A DNA stretch of 64,000 nucleotides, from contig DUNO01000023.1 of NCBI GenBank assembly GCA_012839295.1, positions 1 to 64,000 on the forward strand, written 5' to 3'. The position numbers and the translations under genes are program-made. Positions 43,394-52,829 of this stretch are shown one piece after another. Under the pieces are notes generated by a model. It did not search any database, was not told the origin of the DNA, and saw only the letters and a program-made list of their open reading frames with translations. The stretch is from Clostridiales bacterium. Lineage in GTDB: Bacteria > Bacillota > Clostridia > Lachnospirales > Lachnospiraceae. Positions within the stretch are counted from its first letter, which is position 1. Each line of letters opens with the position of its first letter.

Positions 43394-43463
43394 CAGAGGC
43401 TTTGTATAGATGCATTTTAATATAAAAATGTTGGAAGTATGTCACACATTGATGATAGAACCT
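43394..43463 (-). mobile_element. Right end of a second ISL3 copy
   Basis: CAGAGGCTTTGTATAGATGC and following bases to 43440 repeat 41095-41149 (the right end of the ISL3 element), and the match extends to an AGGTTCTATCAT terminus at about 43463. Together with 42265-42455 it represents a second, broken ISL3 insertion in the same orientation. Confidence 0.75.
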
Positions 43464-43469
43464 TTTTGC

Positions 43470-43498
43470 TTGCCGTTGTAGGGCGAATCAGGTATAAT
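43470..43498 (+). promoter_or_regulatory. Promoter of the O-antigen-ligase-like gene
   Basis: TTGCCG (43470-43475), 17 bases and TATAAT (43493-43498). The -35 begins about seven bases beyond the ISL3 terminus, so the insertion has replaced everything upstream. Confidence 0.7.
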
Positions 43499-43527
43499 GT
43501 AGTAAATTGCATACAGGAGAGATTGAT

Positions 43528-45423
43528 ATGTCTAAGAATGGAAATAATAACAGGGACAGGGATAGGGCACGGAATGTAGGCCAAAAAAATGTAAACACAG
43601 CTACCAGAAAATCCAATAATGTAAAAAATCCAAGGAATCAAACGTATGGAGCCGAGAAGGAATGGAATTATTTTCATTTGCCAATTTTCTTAGTTGTTGC
43701 TATTTTACCTTTAATTGTAAGGCTAAAAACATATGATCCAAAAATGGCACAGTTTTCCTGGTTTTCCGGGCAGACAGAATATGTTGATTTTTTTCTTTAT
43801 TACAAACAAAATTTACTGATTATATTGTCAACTGTAATGCTGGCTGTTGTTATCTATAAGGTTTACAAGGAACGCAGGTCGATTACGGTATTGCCGGTAT
43901 TCATACCATTAGCGGTTTATGCTGTATTGGCTTTATTATCGGCAGCATTCTCAAAATATCCATATTTTTCTTTTCATGGCAGTATAGATCAGTTTGAATC
44001 CGTATTTGCACTGCTGGGATATTGTATTATTGTTTTTTATGTATATTTGCATATAGGAACAGAAGGAGAGCTTCAGTCCACTCTCAAGGTGCTAATTTGC
44101 GGAGCCCTGCTCCTGGGCCTTCTTGGATTATTACAATTTATAGGGCATGATTTCTTCACCACGGAGCTTGGTTATCGGCTCATTATGCCTGCAGAGCTTC
44201 GCGGTGATGCAGGAATCGATTTGAACTTCGGAGTCAGAAGGGTATATATGACTTTATTTAATCCCAATTACGTAGGCGTCTATGTTGCTTTGGTTGCTCC
44301 GGTTATTTTTATTCTGCTCTTTTTTCAAAAAAAAGTAGTATGGATCGTACTATCGGTTCTTTCCGTTATCCTGCTACTAATTGGTGAATTCGGATCACAG
44401 TCCCTCGCAGGATTTATTGGCTTAGGCGCTGCAATGGTCTTGATGCTTATATTTTTACGGCGTTATATTTTTAAGAAGCCAATTATTGCCGTATCTGCGA
44501 TTGCCTTTGTATTGATCGGCATTATAGTAATGAATGTAATTACCGGTAATTTTTTGGTCAACAAGCTTAAAAATACTTTTCAAATTCCAAAAACGGAGTA
44601 TTTGTTGACAGATATGGAAACTTTAGGTGATGGCGTATCACTTACCTTTAAGGGACAGCAAATTAAGGTAAGGTGTTCTTTGGATGAAAGTAACGTATTA
44701 TCACTTCAGGTACTGGATAAGGATAACAATACTATTGCGACTAATTTTGATCCTTCAGCGAACATCTATCGGTTAGAAGACAGCCAATTATCTGATATAA
44801 CATTGGGACTTGATGTAACGCAGCCAGGGGTGTTTTATATCCAGGTGGAAGAGAATCAATACCGCTTTACGAATTTGACAGAGGATGGTACCTATTATTA
44901 CGTGAATCTTTTTAATAAGCTGGACAAGCTAAAAACGGCTCCCTCATTTTTGTTTCAGGGTTATGGAGACTTTGCATCAGGGCGTGGATATATTTGGTCA
45001 AGGACAATCCCGCTACTAAAGGATCATATTATTCTAGGCTCGGGTCCGGATACCTTTACAATGACATTTCCGCAGAATGACTATATGAACATGAGCCTCT
45101 ATGGATATTCTGGTCAGATTATGTCGAAACCCCATAATCTGTATCTTCAAATTGGGGTTCAGACGGGTGTACTATCACTTATTGCTTTTTTGGTATTTTA
45201 CGGGATGTACGCTGCATCCAGCATACGTTTGTATATCAGGGGGCGATTTGACAGCTACTATGCAAAGGTAGGTGTTGCAGTTTTTATCGGAACGGCAGCC
45301 TATATGGTGACAGGTTTAACGAACGACTCCAGTATTACAGTTGCTCCGGTTTTTTGGGCGTTAATGGGGGTTGGTATTGCGGTTAATCATAAGGTAAGTT
45401 CCGTGAGAAAACAGGGGAATTAA
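43528..45423 (+). CDS. O-antigen ligase / Wzy polymerase-like membrane protein
   Basis: The 631-residue protein has an Asn/Arg-rich cytoplasmic start, about twelve membrane helices and a large extracellular insert (about residues 345-480). FNPNYVGVYVALVAP and GSGPDTFTMTFPQNDYMN with the KPHNLYLQIGVQTGV phrase are typical of the Wzy_C/O-antigen ligase superfamily, which polymerise or ligate polysaccharide outside the membrane. ATG 43528 has AGGAG eight bases upstream. Substrate unknown; probable partner of cell-surface polymer genes elsewhere. Confidence 0.85.
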   Translation: MSKNGNNNRDRDRARNVGQKNVNTATRKSNNVKNPRNQTYGAEKEWNYFHLPIFLVVAILPLIVRLKTYDPKMAQFSWFSGQTEYVDFFLYYKQNLLIILSTVMLAVVIYKVYKERRSITVLPVFIPLAVYAVLALLSAAFSKYPYFSFHGSIDQFESVFALLGYCIIVFYVYLHIGTEGELQSTLKVLICGALLLGLLGLLQFIGHDFFTTELGYRLIMPAELRGDAGIDLNFGVRRVYMTLFNPNYVGVYVALVAPVIFILLFFQKKVVWIVLSVLSVILLLIGEFGSQSLAGFIGLGAAMVLMLIFLRRYIFKKPIIAVSAIAFVLIGIIVMNVITGNFLVNKLKNTFQIPKTEYLLTDMETLGDGVSLTFKGQQIKVRCSLDESNVLSLQVLDKDNNTIATNFDPSANIYRLEDSQLSDITLGLDVTQPGVFYIQVEENQYRFTNLTEDGTYYYVNLFNKLDKLKTAPSFLFQGYGDFASGRGYIWSRTIPLLKDHIILGSGPDTFTMTFPQNDYMNMSLYGYSGQIMSKPHNLYLQIGVQTGVLSLIAFLVFYGMYAASSIRLYIRGRFDSYYAKVGVAVFIGTAAYMVTGLTNDSSITVAPVFWALMGVGIAVNHKVSSVRKQGN

Positions 45424-45460
45424 CCTTTATCGTTGGGCATAGATTTGAAGGGAGAATGAG

Positions 45461-46159
45461 ATGGGTAAACAAAGCAAAGGGAAATGCAGGTTTTGTGGGA
45501 AGGAATATACTAAGGCCTCTATGATGAAGCATGTCTCCTCCTGCCTGGAATGTATAAAAGAACTTGAACAAAATGAAAATGAAAAAACCTGCGGATATTT
45601 TGGACTTGTAATTACAGGAAAGCATGATAAGTCCTACTGGCTTATCACGGAATTCAGGGAAGATGCTACACTGAAGGATGTAGATCAATTTCTCAGAGAT
45701 ATATGGCTGGAGTGCTGTGGACATTTAAGTTCCTTTGAGATTCTTGGAATTACATATGACCGTGATCCGGATCCATTCGATGACTGGGGACATCCTGTAA
45801 AAAGCATGAATTGCAAATTAAAAAGTGTGATTAAAAAAGGCATGACTTTTGAATATGAATATGATTTTGGTTCAAGCACTGACTTGGTTATAAGTGTTTT
45901 TGGTTATAGAGGGGGTAAATGGAAAAAGGATAGGTTTACCATTCTATCCAGGAATAATCCCATCTCATATATTTGTGACGAATGTGGGGAGAAGCCTGCA
46001 ACAGCAGTCTGCGCCCAATGCATCTATGAAGGCATGGGGATGCTATGTGATGATTGCCAGAAGGATCATGAATGTGGTGAGGAGCTGCTGCTGCCAGTCT
46101 GTAATTCGCCTCGGGTTGGTGTTTGTGGGTATGAAGGCAGCTTAAAGTATCCTGATTAG
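45461..46159 (+). CDS. Plasmid pRiA4b ORF-3-like protein with zinc-binding ends
   Basis: The 232-residue protein begins with a Cys/His zinc finger (CRFCGKEYTKASMMKHVSSC), followed by a pRiA4b ORF-3-like fold (LITEFREDATLKDVDQFLRD, EYDFGSSTDLVISVFG) and a C-terminal set of CxxC pairs (CDECGEKPATAVCAQC, CDDCQKDHEC). The family is often found near mobile DNA and has no firm function. GAAGGGAGA precedes ATG 45461. Confidence 0.78.
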   Translation: MGKQSKGKCRFCGKEYTKASMMKHVSSCLECIKELEQNENEKTCGYFGLVITGKHDKSYWLITEFREDATLKDVDQFLRDIWLECCGHLSSFEILGITYDRDPDPFDDWGHPVKSMNCKLKSVIKKGMTFEYEYDFGSSTDLVISVFGYRGGKWKKDRFTILSRNNPISYICDECGEKPATAVCAQCIYEGMGMLCDDCQKDHECGEELLLPVCNSPRVGVCGYEGSLKYPD

Positions 46160-46177
46160 TTTATATGGAAGGAGCTT

Positions 46178-46447
46178 ATGAACATGCAAGAGACTTATAG
46201 GTATATGCCAGAGTCTGGTACAATGGAATGTTATCCACGATTAAGTGAAGAATTAAGGGATTTCTATGACCTATTGGAAAAATATAAAAGAGATAAAACA
46301 TTAACAAATAAGCACTTTCTCGAGAAACAGTTAAATGACTTATTCTTTGCAGTTAAGCATTTGGTTGTTTCTGGTGAGTTGACCAGATATGAAGCAGATG
46401 AAATACAGGACTATATAGGGGGGTTGTTTGATGATCAACTTCAATAA
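46178..46447 (+). CDS. Small protein paired with a HipA-like kinase gene
   Basis: An 89-residue (or 87 from ATG 46184) acidic, helical protein with SGELTRYEADEIQDYIGGLF at its C-terminus. Its 3' end overlaps the start of the HipA/CtkA-like gene, the arrangement of two-gene toxin-antitoxin-like modules in Lachnospiraceae. It may be the partner or antitoxin; evidence is context only. GGAAGGAG precedes the start. Confidence 0.6.
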   Translation: MNMQETYRYMPESGTMECYPRLSEELRDFYDLLEKYKRDKTLTNKHFLEKQLNDLFFAVKHLVVSGELTRYEADEIQDYIGGLFDDQLQ

Positions 46448-46887
46448 GGGAATAAAAGTAGCGAATAAGTTTCTTGGCTCGGAAAAGAAGGGGTTTGTTG
46501 GAGAAAAACGGTGTAATAAGATTTGCTCCTATTTATGATTGTGGGTCATCTCTAGGAGCCTTATTTAGCGATGATAAAATGTGTGAAATACTTAAAGACG
46601 ATACAACTTTTAAGAATACAGAGTATAATGTTAAATCATGTTACTCGCTAAAGGGTAAAAGGATATTCTATCATGAGATCTTTAGGTCACCTACAAAGGA
46701 ATTAGAAGGAGCAATTAAGAGAATGATACCTCTTATTGACATGAATATTATTCATAGTATCGTTAATACGACAGATATTATGTCAGACATACGAAAAGAA
46801 TATCTTATAAGAGCGTTGAATATGAGATACAGTGAAATACTGTTACCTGCTCATAGACGAACAGTAAAGAAAAGCAATTTAACATAA
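46431..46887 (+). pseudogene. HipA/CtkA-like kinase gene with large internal deletion
   Basis: ATG 46431 starts MINFNKGIKVANKFLGSEKK, the usual N-terminus of HipA/CtkA-type Ser/Thr kinases. Within 25 codons the sequence jumps to the conserved C-terminal part in another frame: IRFAPIYDCGSSLGALFSD (the metal-binding Asp motif after the catalytic loop) through to 46887. The ATP-binding and catalytic centre (about 150 residues) is missing, so the kinase cannot work. Confidence 0.72.
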
Positions 46888-47094
46888 AAAGAAGAGAGTG
46901 CATGCCACCATGGTGTGCCCTTTATAAAAAGAAGAATTTATACTATGTTTAGGTAAAAATGATGTTTCAGTTTTTCCTTTTGACTCTGAGGCTGAGTTTT
47001 CTGAGGGAGTATTTAATGCGTAAGATTATAGTGAATAGTACACCATTTAATAGCACTTAGTGAAAGGCTTTGCTTATCGGATATAATCGGCTAC

Positions 47095-47152
47095 GAAGGC
47101 ACTTTAAGCGCTAAGGTAGATAATCTAATGCTTAAGGTGCCTTCCTTTCATT
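47095..47152 (+). terminator. Hairpin in the gap before pflB
   Basis: GAAGGCACTTTAAGC (47095-47109) pairs with GCTTAAGGTGCCTTC (47130-47144) with one G-U pair, followed by CTTTCATT. Either a weak terminator for the HipA-like remnant or, read on the minus strand, the end of pflB. The rest of the 311-base gap shows no gene. Confidence 0.55.
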
Positions 47153-47198
47153 GATGGCAATGATTTTTATTAAAAGAGATGATGAATAAACAGGTACC

Positions 47199-49424
47199 CT
47201 ATATCCTACAATGAAATGTCCTGGCAATCACCTCATCCTGTTGCTTCGCACTCAAGGAATTAAACCTTACGGCATATCCAGATACCCGGATCGTCAGATT
47301 CGGGTATCTCTCCGGGTGGGCTTTTGCATCCAGTAGTAGCTCACGGTTTAATACATTTACATTGATATGATGTCCCTGGTCTCCAAAATAGCCGTCCAGC
47401 ATTGAAGTCAAATTGATTATTTGCTCCTTCTTCGTCCTGCCCAAGGCCTCAGGGGTGATGGAGAAGGTATAGGAGATACCATCCCTGCAGCTGGAGTAAT
47501 CGAGCTTTGATACAGATTGTAGGGAGGCTAGGGCGCCTTTATTATCCCTACCATGCATTGGGTTTGCACCGGGTGCAAATGGGGCACCGGCTTTTCTTCC
47601 GTCAGGTGTAGAACCGGTCTTTTTACCATATACTACATTACTAGTAATCGTTAGGATCGATAGGGTATGTATTGCGTTACGGTAGGCAGGGTGCCTACGT
47701 AGCCTGGTGATAAATTCATCAACTACCTCTGCAGCAATCAGATCTACGCGGTCATCATTATTCCCGAAGGCAGGGAAGTTACCTTCGATAATGAAGTCAG
47801 TGATAATGCCTCTGTCATCTTTGACCGGGGTTACACTGGCATATTTGATGGCACTTAAAGAATCGGCGACAACGGATAAACCAGCGATGCCAAAGGCCAT
47901 TAACCGTTCTACGTCTGTATCATGTAAGGCCATTTGAAGCTTTTCATAGGCGTATTTATCATGCATGTAGTGGATGACATTCATAGTATTGACGTATAGG
48001 CCGCAGAGCCAATCCAGCATATGGAGAAAGCTTTCCTTCACTTTGTCATATGCCAGGGGCTTGTCTCCTTCAAAGGGTTCGCCTTGGGGACCTATCTGAT
48101 CACCGCTGATCTCATCCCTGCCCCCATTCAGGCTTAACAGAAGTGCCTTTGCCAGATTGCAGCGTGCGCCAAAGAACTGCATCTGTTTTCCGATCCGCAT
48201 GGCAGATACGCAGCAGGCAATTCCGTAGTCGTCGCCGTAGGAGGGGCGCATTAAGTCATCATTTTCATATTGTATGGAGTCCGTTTCTATGGACATCCTG
48301 GCACAATAGCTCTTGAAGTTCGCAGGCAAATTCTTTGACCATAGTACGGTGAGGTTTGGTTCTGGAGCAGGGGACAGATTGGTCAGGGTGTGGAGGAAGC
48401 GGAAGCTGCTCTTTGTTACCATGCTTCTTCCATCCTCTGCAATTCCTCCAATTGCCTCTGTCACCCAGGTCGGATCACCGGCATAAAGCTCGTTATAATC
48501 GGGGGTACGCAGCTGTCTGGCCATTCGAAGCTTTAATACGAACTGGTCGATAAGCTCCTGGGCTTCTGCTTCTGTGATAATTCCATTTTTTAAATCCCTC
48601 TCAAAATAAATATCCAGAAAGGTGGAGGTGCGGCCAAGGGACATGGCGGCGCCGTTCTGCTCCTTAATTGCTCCCAGATAGGCAAAGTACAACCATTGGA
48701 CTGCCTCTGCCGCATTGGTGGCAGGAGTGGAAATATCGATGCCGTAGCCCCTTGCCATTTCCTTTAGTTGCTTTAGGAAGTCAATCTGGCGGTAGAGTTC
48801 CTCCAGGGTACGGATGGTTTCTTCGTTCATGGGGGAGCGGCCCAGTTCTATTTTATCGTTTTCCTTGCTTTTGATCAGATAGTCAACGCCATAGAGGGCT
48901 GCCCTCCGGTAGTCTCCGATAATGCGCCCCCGCCCATAGGCATCCGGCAGCCCTGTGATGACACCGCTTTTTCTGGCCGTCCTCATCTCGCGGGTATAGA
49001 CGCGGAATACACCTTCGTTATGGGTGGTACGGTAACGGAAATGTTCCTCTACTTCTTCGGATAGGGTATAACCATAAGCTTCGCAGGCCTGACGGGCCAT
49101 GCGGATTCCTCCGAAGGGATTTACGCCCCGTTTTAAGGGGGCATCAGTCTGATAGCCGTAGATAACCTCATTTTCCTTGTCCAAATAGGCTGGTTTATAG
49201 GTTAGCAGTGAGCTGACTTTGTCGGTGTTAATGGATAATACGCCTTTTTCGTGCTCAAGCTTTGCAAGGGCAGTATATTTCTCATTCAACCTTAGCGTCC
49301 GTTCGGTTGCTCCGGTCAAGAAGCCGCCATCACCCTCATAGGGCGTATAGTTATTCAGGATAAAATCCCTCACGTCAATTTCATTCTGCCATTTTCCCGG
49401 TTTAAAATCATGCCATGCATTCAT
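47199..49424 (-). CDS. pflB: Pyruvate formate-lyase (formate C-acetyltransferase)
   Basis: Glycyl-radical enzyme splitting pyruvate into acetyl-CoA and formate during fermentation. The 741-residue protein carries the catalytic Cys-Cys pair ([14 protein letters not shown]), and the C-terminal glycine-radical loop ([20 protein letters not shown]). ATG 49424 follows GGAGG by six bases; the upstream in-frame ATG 49460 has no site. No activating enzyme (pflA) is adjacent, so activation must come from elsewhere. A ZTP riboswitch lies upstream. Confidence 0.96.
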   Translation of the reverse strand: MNAWHDFKPGKWQNEIDVRDFILNNYTPYEGDGGFLTGATERTLRLNEKYTALAKLEHEKGVLSINTDKVSSLLTYKPAYLDKENEVIYGYQTDAPLKRGVNPFGGIRMARQACEAYGYTLSEEVEEHFRYRTTHNEGVFRVYTREMRTARKSGVITGLPDAYGRGRIIGDYRRAALYGVDYLIKSKENDKIELGRSPMNEETIRTLEELYRQIDFLKQLKEMARGYGIDISTPATNAAEAVQWLYFAYLGAIKEQNGAAMSLGRTSTFLDIYFERDLKNGIITEAEAQELIDQFVLKLRMARQLRTPDYNELYAGDPTWVTEAIGGIAEDGRSMVTKSSFRFLHTLTNLSPAPEPNLTVLWSKNLPANFKSYCARMSIETDSIQYENDDLMRPSYGDDYGIACCVSAMRIGKQMQFFGARCNLAKALLLSLNGGRDEISGDQIGPQGEPFEGDKPLAYDKVKESFLHMLDWLCGLYVNTMNVIHYMHDKYAYEKLQMALHDTDVERLMAFGIAGLSVVADSLSAIKYASVTPVKDDRGIITDFIIEGNFPAFGNNDDRVDLIAAEVVDEFITRLRRHPAYRNAIHTLSILTITSNVVYGKKTGSTPDGRKAGAPFAPGANPMHGRDNKGALASLQSVSKLDYSSCRDGISYTFSITPEALGRTKKEQIINLTSMLDGYFGDQGHHINVNVLNRELLLDAKAHPERYPNLTIRVSGYAVRFNSLSAKQQDEVIARTFHCRI

Positions 49425-49505
49425 ATATACCTCCGTCCTGCCATCCTGGTGGCAATTCAATAATTGAATGAATCTGATCTAGTGTACTGACGCGCTCATA
49501 TTAGG

Positions 49506-49586
49506 CTACAGCATGGTCTGTTTTGCCATCCACTGCGGTCGGTGGAAGTGTGTGCTTAAAACAAGTACCCTGGTTTGCGCAGACAC
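49506..49586 (-). CDS. Possible 26-residue leader peptide between riboswitch and pflB
   Basis: GTG 49586 is preceded by AAGGAGGTGTAGCG, a near-perfect ribosome site, and reads 26 codons (SAQTRVLVLSTHFHR ... QTML) to TAG at 49506. It lies between the ZTP riboswitch and pflB. No family is recognised; it could be a translated leader controlling read-through or chance. Confidence 0.4.
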   Translation of the reverse strand: MSAQTRVLVLSTHFHRPQWMAKQTML

Positions 49587-49712
49587 CGCTACACCTCCTT
49601 CTTCCGCCTTGCGGAGTGATAAAGTATTTAGCACTGTTAGTCTGAGTATGGATGTGTCAATACACCAGTGATATAAATGCCCGTGGCAGTGATAGTTATC
49701 AAAAAAGGTAAC

Positions 49713-49823
49713 AAAAAACCGCCTGAGCTTTTGCCCAGGCGGTCGACATTCATAAATCAACTTCATATAGCGAAGCCTTACATCGGTCCCCTATGGTTTT
49801 CCCACATATCCGCCAGTTCCGAT
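49713..49823 (-). promoter_or_regulatory. ZTP riboswitch (pfl motif) upstream of pflB
   Basis: On the minus strand the aptamer shows ATCGGAACTGGCGGATA, TGTGGGAAAACCATAGGGG, ACCGAT and then CCGCCTGGGCAA, matching the ZTP/pfl consensus (GACUGGCG, GGGAAACC..GGGG, CGCCUGGGCA). The last element is also the 5' arm of a terminator: ACCGCCTG with CAGGCGGT then TTTTTT. ZTP (or ZMP), a signal of folate starvation, should turn pflB expression on. Confidence 0.93.
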
Positions 49824-49831
49824 ATATCTAA

Positions 49832-49860
49832 ATTATAGAAGCTGGTAAATCGATTGTCAA
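49832..49860 (-). promoter_or_regulatory. Consensus promoter driving the ZTP riboswitch
   Basis: TTGACA (49860-49855), 17 bases, TATAAT (49837-49832) on the minus strand, a perfect consensus ending about nine bases before the aptamer. Confidence 0.9.
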
Positions 49861-49903
49861 TCCTTCAATCCTCATTTAATCTTATAAGATTCATTATCAA
49901 TAG

Positions 49904-50422
49904 TTATAGATTCATAATATTCCTGATCTGAGGTACCCGGAGCAGCAGGGGCAGGATAATGGAAGCAATTACGATACCCATAATATTCTGTAACAGGTTA
50001 AAGGGTACCCCTGCCGAAGCTGCGGCTGCCGACCCGGACAGGAAGCTGTCATAGAGGAAATACCCGAGGGTTACTACAATTCCGCCTAAGATACCTGCAA
50101 GGATAACTGACCGTTCACGAATTTTCCGGTAGGAGATGGCTCCCAGTGCTGCCGCCAGAAATTTTATGATAAAGGTGATAGGAGCGTACTGTGCATATCC
50201 GGATAATAAGTCGGCCAGCATGGAGCCGATTGCGGCAGCAAAGCCCCCATAGACCGGTCCGAGGATGATGCCGGAGAGAAGTACGAAGCCGTCACCTGGG
50301 TGTATGTATCCTCCATTCCCGTATGGAATTTTAATTGGAAGTATCATGGTTACAACACAGGTCATAGCCGCCAGGACAGCGGCAGTGACTAATTTCATAA
50401 TTTTATCATTGTTTCTCATCAA
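49904..50422 (-). CDS. ECF transporter S component
   Basis: Substrate-binding membrane subunit of an energy-coupling-factor importer. The 172-residue protein has five to six helices and the phrases GGYIHPGDGFVLLSGIILGP and GGFAAAIGSMLADLLSGYAQY that define a clostridial S-component group; predicted substrates in this group include vitamins such as pyridoxine or thiamine precursors, not resolvable here. The shared ATPases are elsewhere. The pfl promoter starts just after its stop. Confidence 0.85.
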   Translation of the reverse strand: MMRNNDKIMKLVTAAVLAAMTCVVTMILPIKIPYGNGGYIHPGDGFVLLSGIILGPVYGGFAAAIGSMLADLLSGYAQYAPITFIIKFLAAALGAISYRKIRERSVILAGILGGIVVTLGYFLYDSFLSGSAAAASAGVPFNLLQNIMGIVIASIILPLLLRVPQIRNIMNL

Positions 50423-50586
50423 TATGCCCCCTAGAGAGATTTACTTTGTATTACTTTGAGAAAGCATAGCATAAATTAAGGGGTAATACAAGTGGATTCT
50501 AGCCAGTATAAATTGAAACGCATAAATTGATATGATTAATTAATCGGTTGTTAAAGTCAGGTATAGCAGCAGGTTTTTTATAATCA

Positions 50587-50616
50587 TTGACATCATGGAA
50601 AGAATTATAATATAAT
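50587..50616 (+). promoter_or_regulatory. Promoter of the zinc importer operon
   Basis: TTGACA (50587-50592), 18 bases, TATAAT (50611-50616), followed by a GCAAATGAGTTGC inverted repeat (around 50623-50635) that could be a regulator site (Zur-like), though it is not a good consensus match. Confidence 0.6.
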
Positions 50617-50663
50617 TATAAACGCAAATGAGTTGCAATAATGTACTGCGAAAGGAAAATTCC

Positions 50664-51917
50664 ATGAAAAAGAAGTTGTTTCTTCTAATCTCCGTAATGA
50701 TAATGATATCCATTGCAGGAAGCCTCATTATAAATATAATTAAGCGTGACGCAGTAGATAGTCCGGCTATAACAAAAAAAGGACTTCATATAGTAACAAC
50801 CTTCTATCCAATGTACTTGATTGGGTTAAATATGGCGGATCAAATTGATGCGTTGGATGTGCAAAGCTTAACCCAGCTAAATACTGGGTGCCTGCATGAT
50901 TATCAGCTTACTACTGAGGATATGAAGCTGATTAGCAATGCGGATGTGCTGATTATAAATGGAGGGGGCATGGAAAGCTTCCTTGAGGATGTGAGGACGA
51001 ATTATCCGAAGCTTACGATTATTGATACTACCCAGGGAATTACATTGTTAAATAACAAAGAGGAAGCCGGCCACGAAGAAGGGCATAACGATGAAGCAGA
51101 ACACGGCAGTGAAGCAGATTACGACAATAAAGTTAGCCATGAAAGTGAAGCGGATAACGGCACTAAATCGGATCCTGATCATGAAACAGAGCAAAGCAAT
51201 GGAATTGGACAAAACAACGAAATAGATCACGATAACAATGCGGGCCACGACCATGATCATGGAGAATACAATGCCCATGTCTGGCTAGATCCAGAGTTAT
51301 ACATTAAGCAAATAGAAAAGGTACGGGATGGCCTGATCCAATATATCAATGACAAGGAATTGGCACAGGGAATTGACCGTACAGTATTAATCCGCCAACT
51401 GGAGGAAAATGCGGACAGGTATATCAGTTCGGTTGAAGAACTAAACCAGGAAATGGAGAGCTTCCGTAAGGCCTTATCCCCCGGGAAAGAGCCCCCTGAG
51501 AAAGAAGCCTTCGGGCAAGAAACCTCCAGAAAAGAGACCTCCCAGGCAGCAGCCTTAGAAGAAAAAGCCACAACCATGCCCCAGGCAGTCGTTTTCCACG
51601 ATTCCTTTGCTTATCTTGCAAATAAAGTAGGGATTGAGATTGCCCATACAATTTCCCTGGATTCCGATACATCACTAAGCGCAGGAGATATTGCTGAAAT
51701 TATCGACGAGGTAAGGCAGGAGAATATAAAATACCTCTTCACGGAACAACAATACAGTGATTCGATAGCCAAGCAAATTGCAAAAGAGACAAATGCAAAG
51801 GTATATATCATTGATTCCGTAGTTACAGGAAATACAAATAAGGATTCCTATCTCACGGCAATGAGAGAAAATCTAAATGTAATCAGAACCGCAATCGATG
51901 AGGCAGGAATTAAATAA
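50664..51917 (+). CDS. znuA: Zinc ABC transporter substrate-binding protein (ZnuA-like)
   Basis: Binds Zn(II) outside the cell for ZnuBC. The 417-residue protein has an N-terminal membrane helix (about 4-24) without a clear lipobox Cys, then the cluster A-I fold: IVTTFYPMYLIGLNMADQI, a His site in GCLHDYQLT, a long acidic His-rich loop (about 135-205, ending HDHDHGEYNAHVWLDPE), a second insert (about 280-305, with KEPPEKEAF repeats), and FHDSFAYLANKVGIEI. ATG 50664 has GAAAGGAAAA upstream. Confidence 0.92.
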   Translation: MKKKLFLLISVMIMISIAGSLIINIIKRDAVDSPAITKKGLHIVTTFYPMYLIGLNMADQIDALDVQSLTQLNTGCLHDYQLTTEDMKLISNADVLIINGGGMESFLEDVRTNYPKLTIIDTTQGITLLNNKEEAGHEEGHNDEAEHGSEADYDNKVSHESEADNGTKSDPDHETEQSNGIGQNNEIDHDNNAGHDHDHGEYNAHVWLDPELYIKQIEKVRDGLIQYINDKELAQGIDRTVLIRQLEENADRYISSVEELNQEMESFRKALSPGKEPPEKEAFGQETSRKETSQAAALEEKATTMPQAVVFHDSFAYLANKVGIEIAHTISLDSDTSLSAGDIAEIIDEVRQENIKYLFTEQQYSDSIAKQIAKETNAKVYIIDSVVTGNTNKDSYLTAMRENLNVIRTAIDEAGIK

Positions 51918-51989
51918 GCTATACTGGAAACACAGCAAATCCAGCTGCTACAGCAATCGCATGTCTAAAGCAAGCCAAAGGAGAGAATA

Positions 51990-52787
51990 ATGAAAAAGGA
52001 AATAACAAGAATGGGGAAAAAGCTCCAGTCTGTAAAAATGCAGGAAGCGGCCTGTGGACTTCATTGCCTCCAAATAAAGAATATCAGTGTCCGGGATGGT
52101 GACCAGACGCTTATTGAGAATATTAACCTGCACATCCACTGCGGAAAGATCACAGTAATCATTGGCAAGAATGGTGCAGGCAAATCCACCTTAATGAAAG
52201 CCATTCTGGGAGAAATAAAGCACGAGGGCAGCATTGAGTTTATGGATCTTAAAGATCAGTCCATGGAGAAAAGGCTGACAGAGACACAGGCTCAGCCTCT
52301 GAGAATTGGATATGTCCCCCAATATATCAACCTGGAAAAGAATACACCCATGAGTGTATATGACCTGTTTGCCAGCTATATCAGTAACATACCGGTGTTC
52401 TTAAGAAAAAATAAGAGAATCTATGAACAGGTATGCCAACAGCTGAGCATCTTTGAAGCACAGGACTTAGTGGATAAAAGAGCCGGTGACCTATCAGGCG
52501 GGGAGCTTCAGCGTGTACTGCTGTCGATTGCAATTACCCCGGTTCCTAACTTATTGCTGCTTGATGAACCGGTCTCCGGAATTGACCGTAACGGAATGCA
52601 GCTATTTTATGAAAATATCGGCAAGCTAAAGGAAAACTACGACCTGGCCATGATAATTGTATCCCATGATTTTGAATTTGTCCGGAGATATGCAGACCAT
52701 GTGATCCTGCTGGATAAGACCATAATACGGGAGGGTACCCCTGAGGAGGTGCTTGGCAGCCAGGAGTTTCATACAGTATTTGGCTGA
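51990..52787 (+). CDS. znuC: Zinc ABC transporter ATP-binding protein
   Basis: The 265-residue protein has Walker A IIGKNGAGKSTLMK, the ZnuC-type VPQYINLEKNTPMSVYDLF, signature LSGGELQRVLLSIA, Walker B LLLLDEPVSGIDR and the switch His in IIVSHDFEFV. It sits between the binding protein and permease. A 20-residue N-terminal leader precedes the domain. AAAGGAGAG precedes ATG 51990. Confidence 0.94.
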   Translation: MKKEITRMGKKLQSVKMQEAACGLHCLQIKNISVRDGDQTLIENINLHIHCGKITVIIGKNGAGKSTLMKAILGEIKHEGSIEFMDLKDQSMEKRLTETQAQPLRIGYVPQYINLEKNTPMSVYDLFASYISNIPVFLRKNKRIYEQVCQQLSIFEAQDLVDKRAGDLSGGELQRVLLSIAITPVPNLLLLDEPVSGIDRNGMQLFYENIGKLKENYDLAMIIVSHDFEFVRRYADHVILLDKTIIREGTPEEVLGSQEFHTVFG

Positions 52788-52829
52788 GAGGTTGATATAT
52801 TAGTACATTAGTACGCGGAGGATACCGGA

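Noticed and set aside
46895..46925. Terminator after the HipA-like remnant (GCATGCCACCATGGTGTGC)
   Set aside because: Pairing is short and the following T content is weak; the longer hairpin at 47095 is a better candidate.
50623..50635. Zur box upstream of znuA
   Set aside because: GCAA/TTGC symmetry is only four base pairs and does not match the Firmicute Zur consensus; mentioned as a possibility in the promoter entry only.
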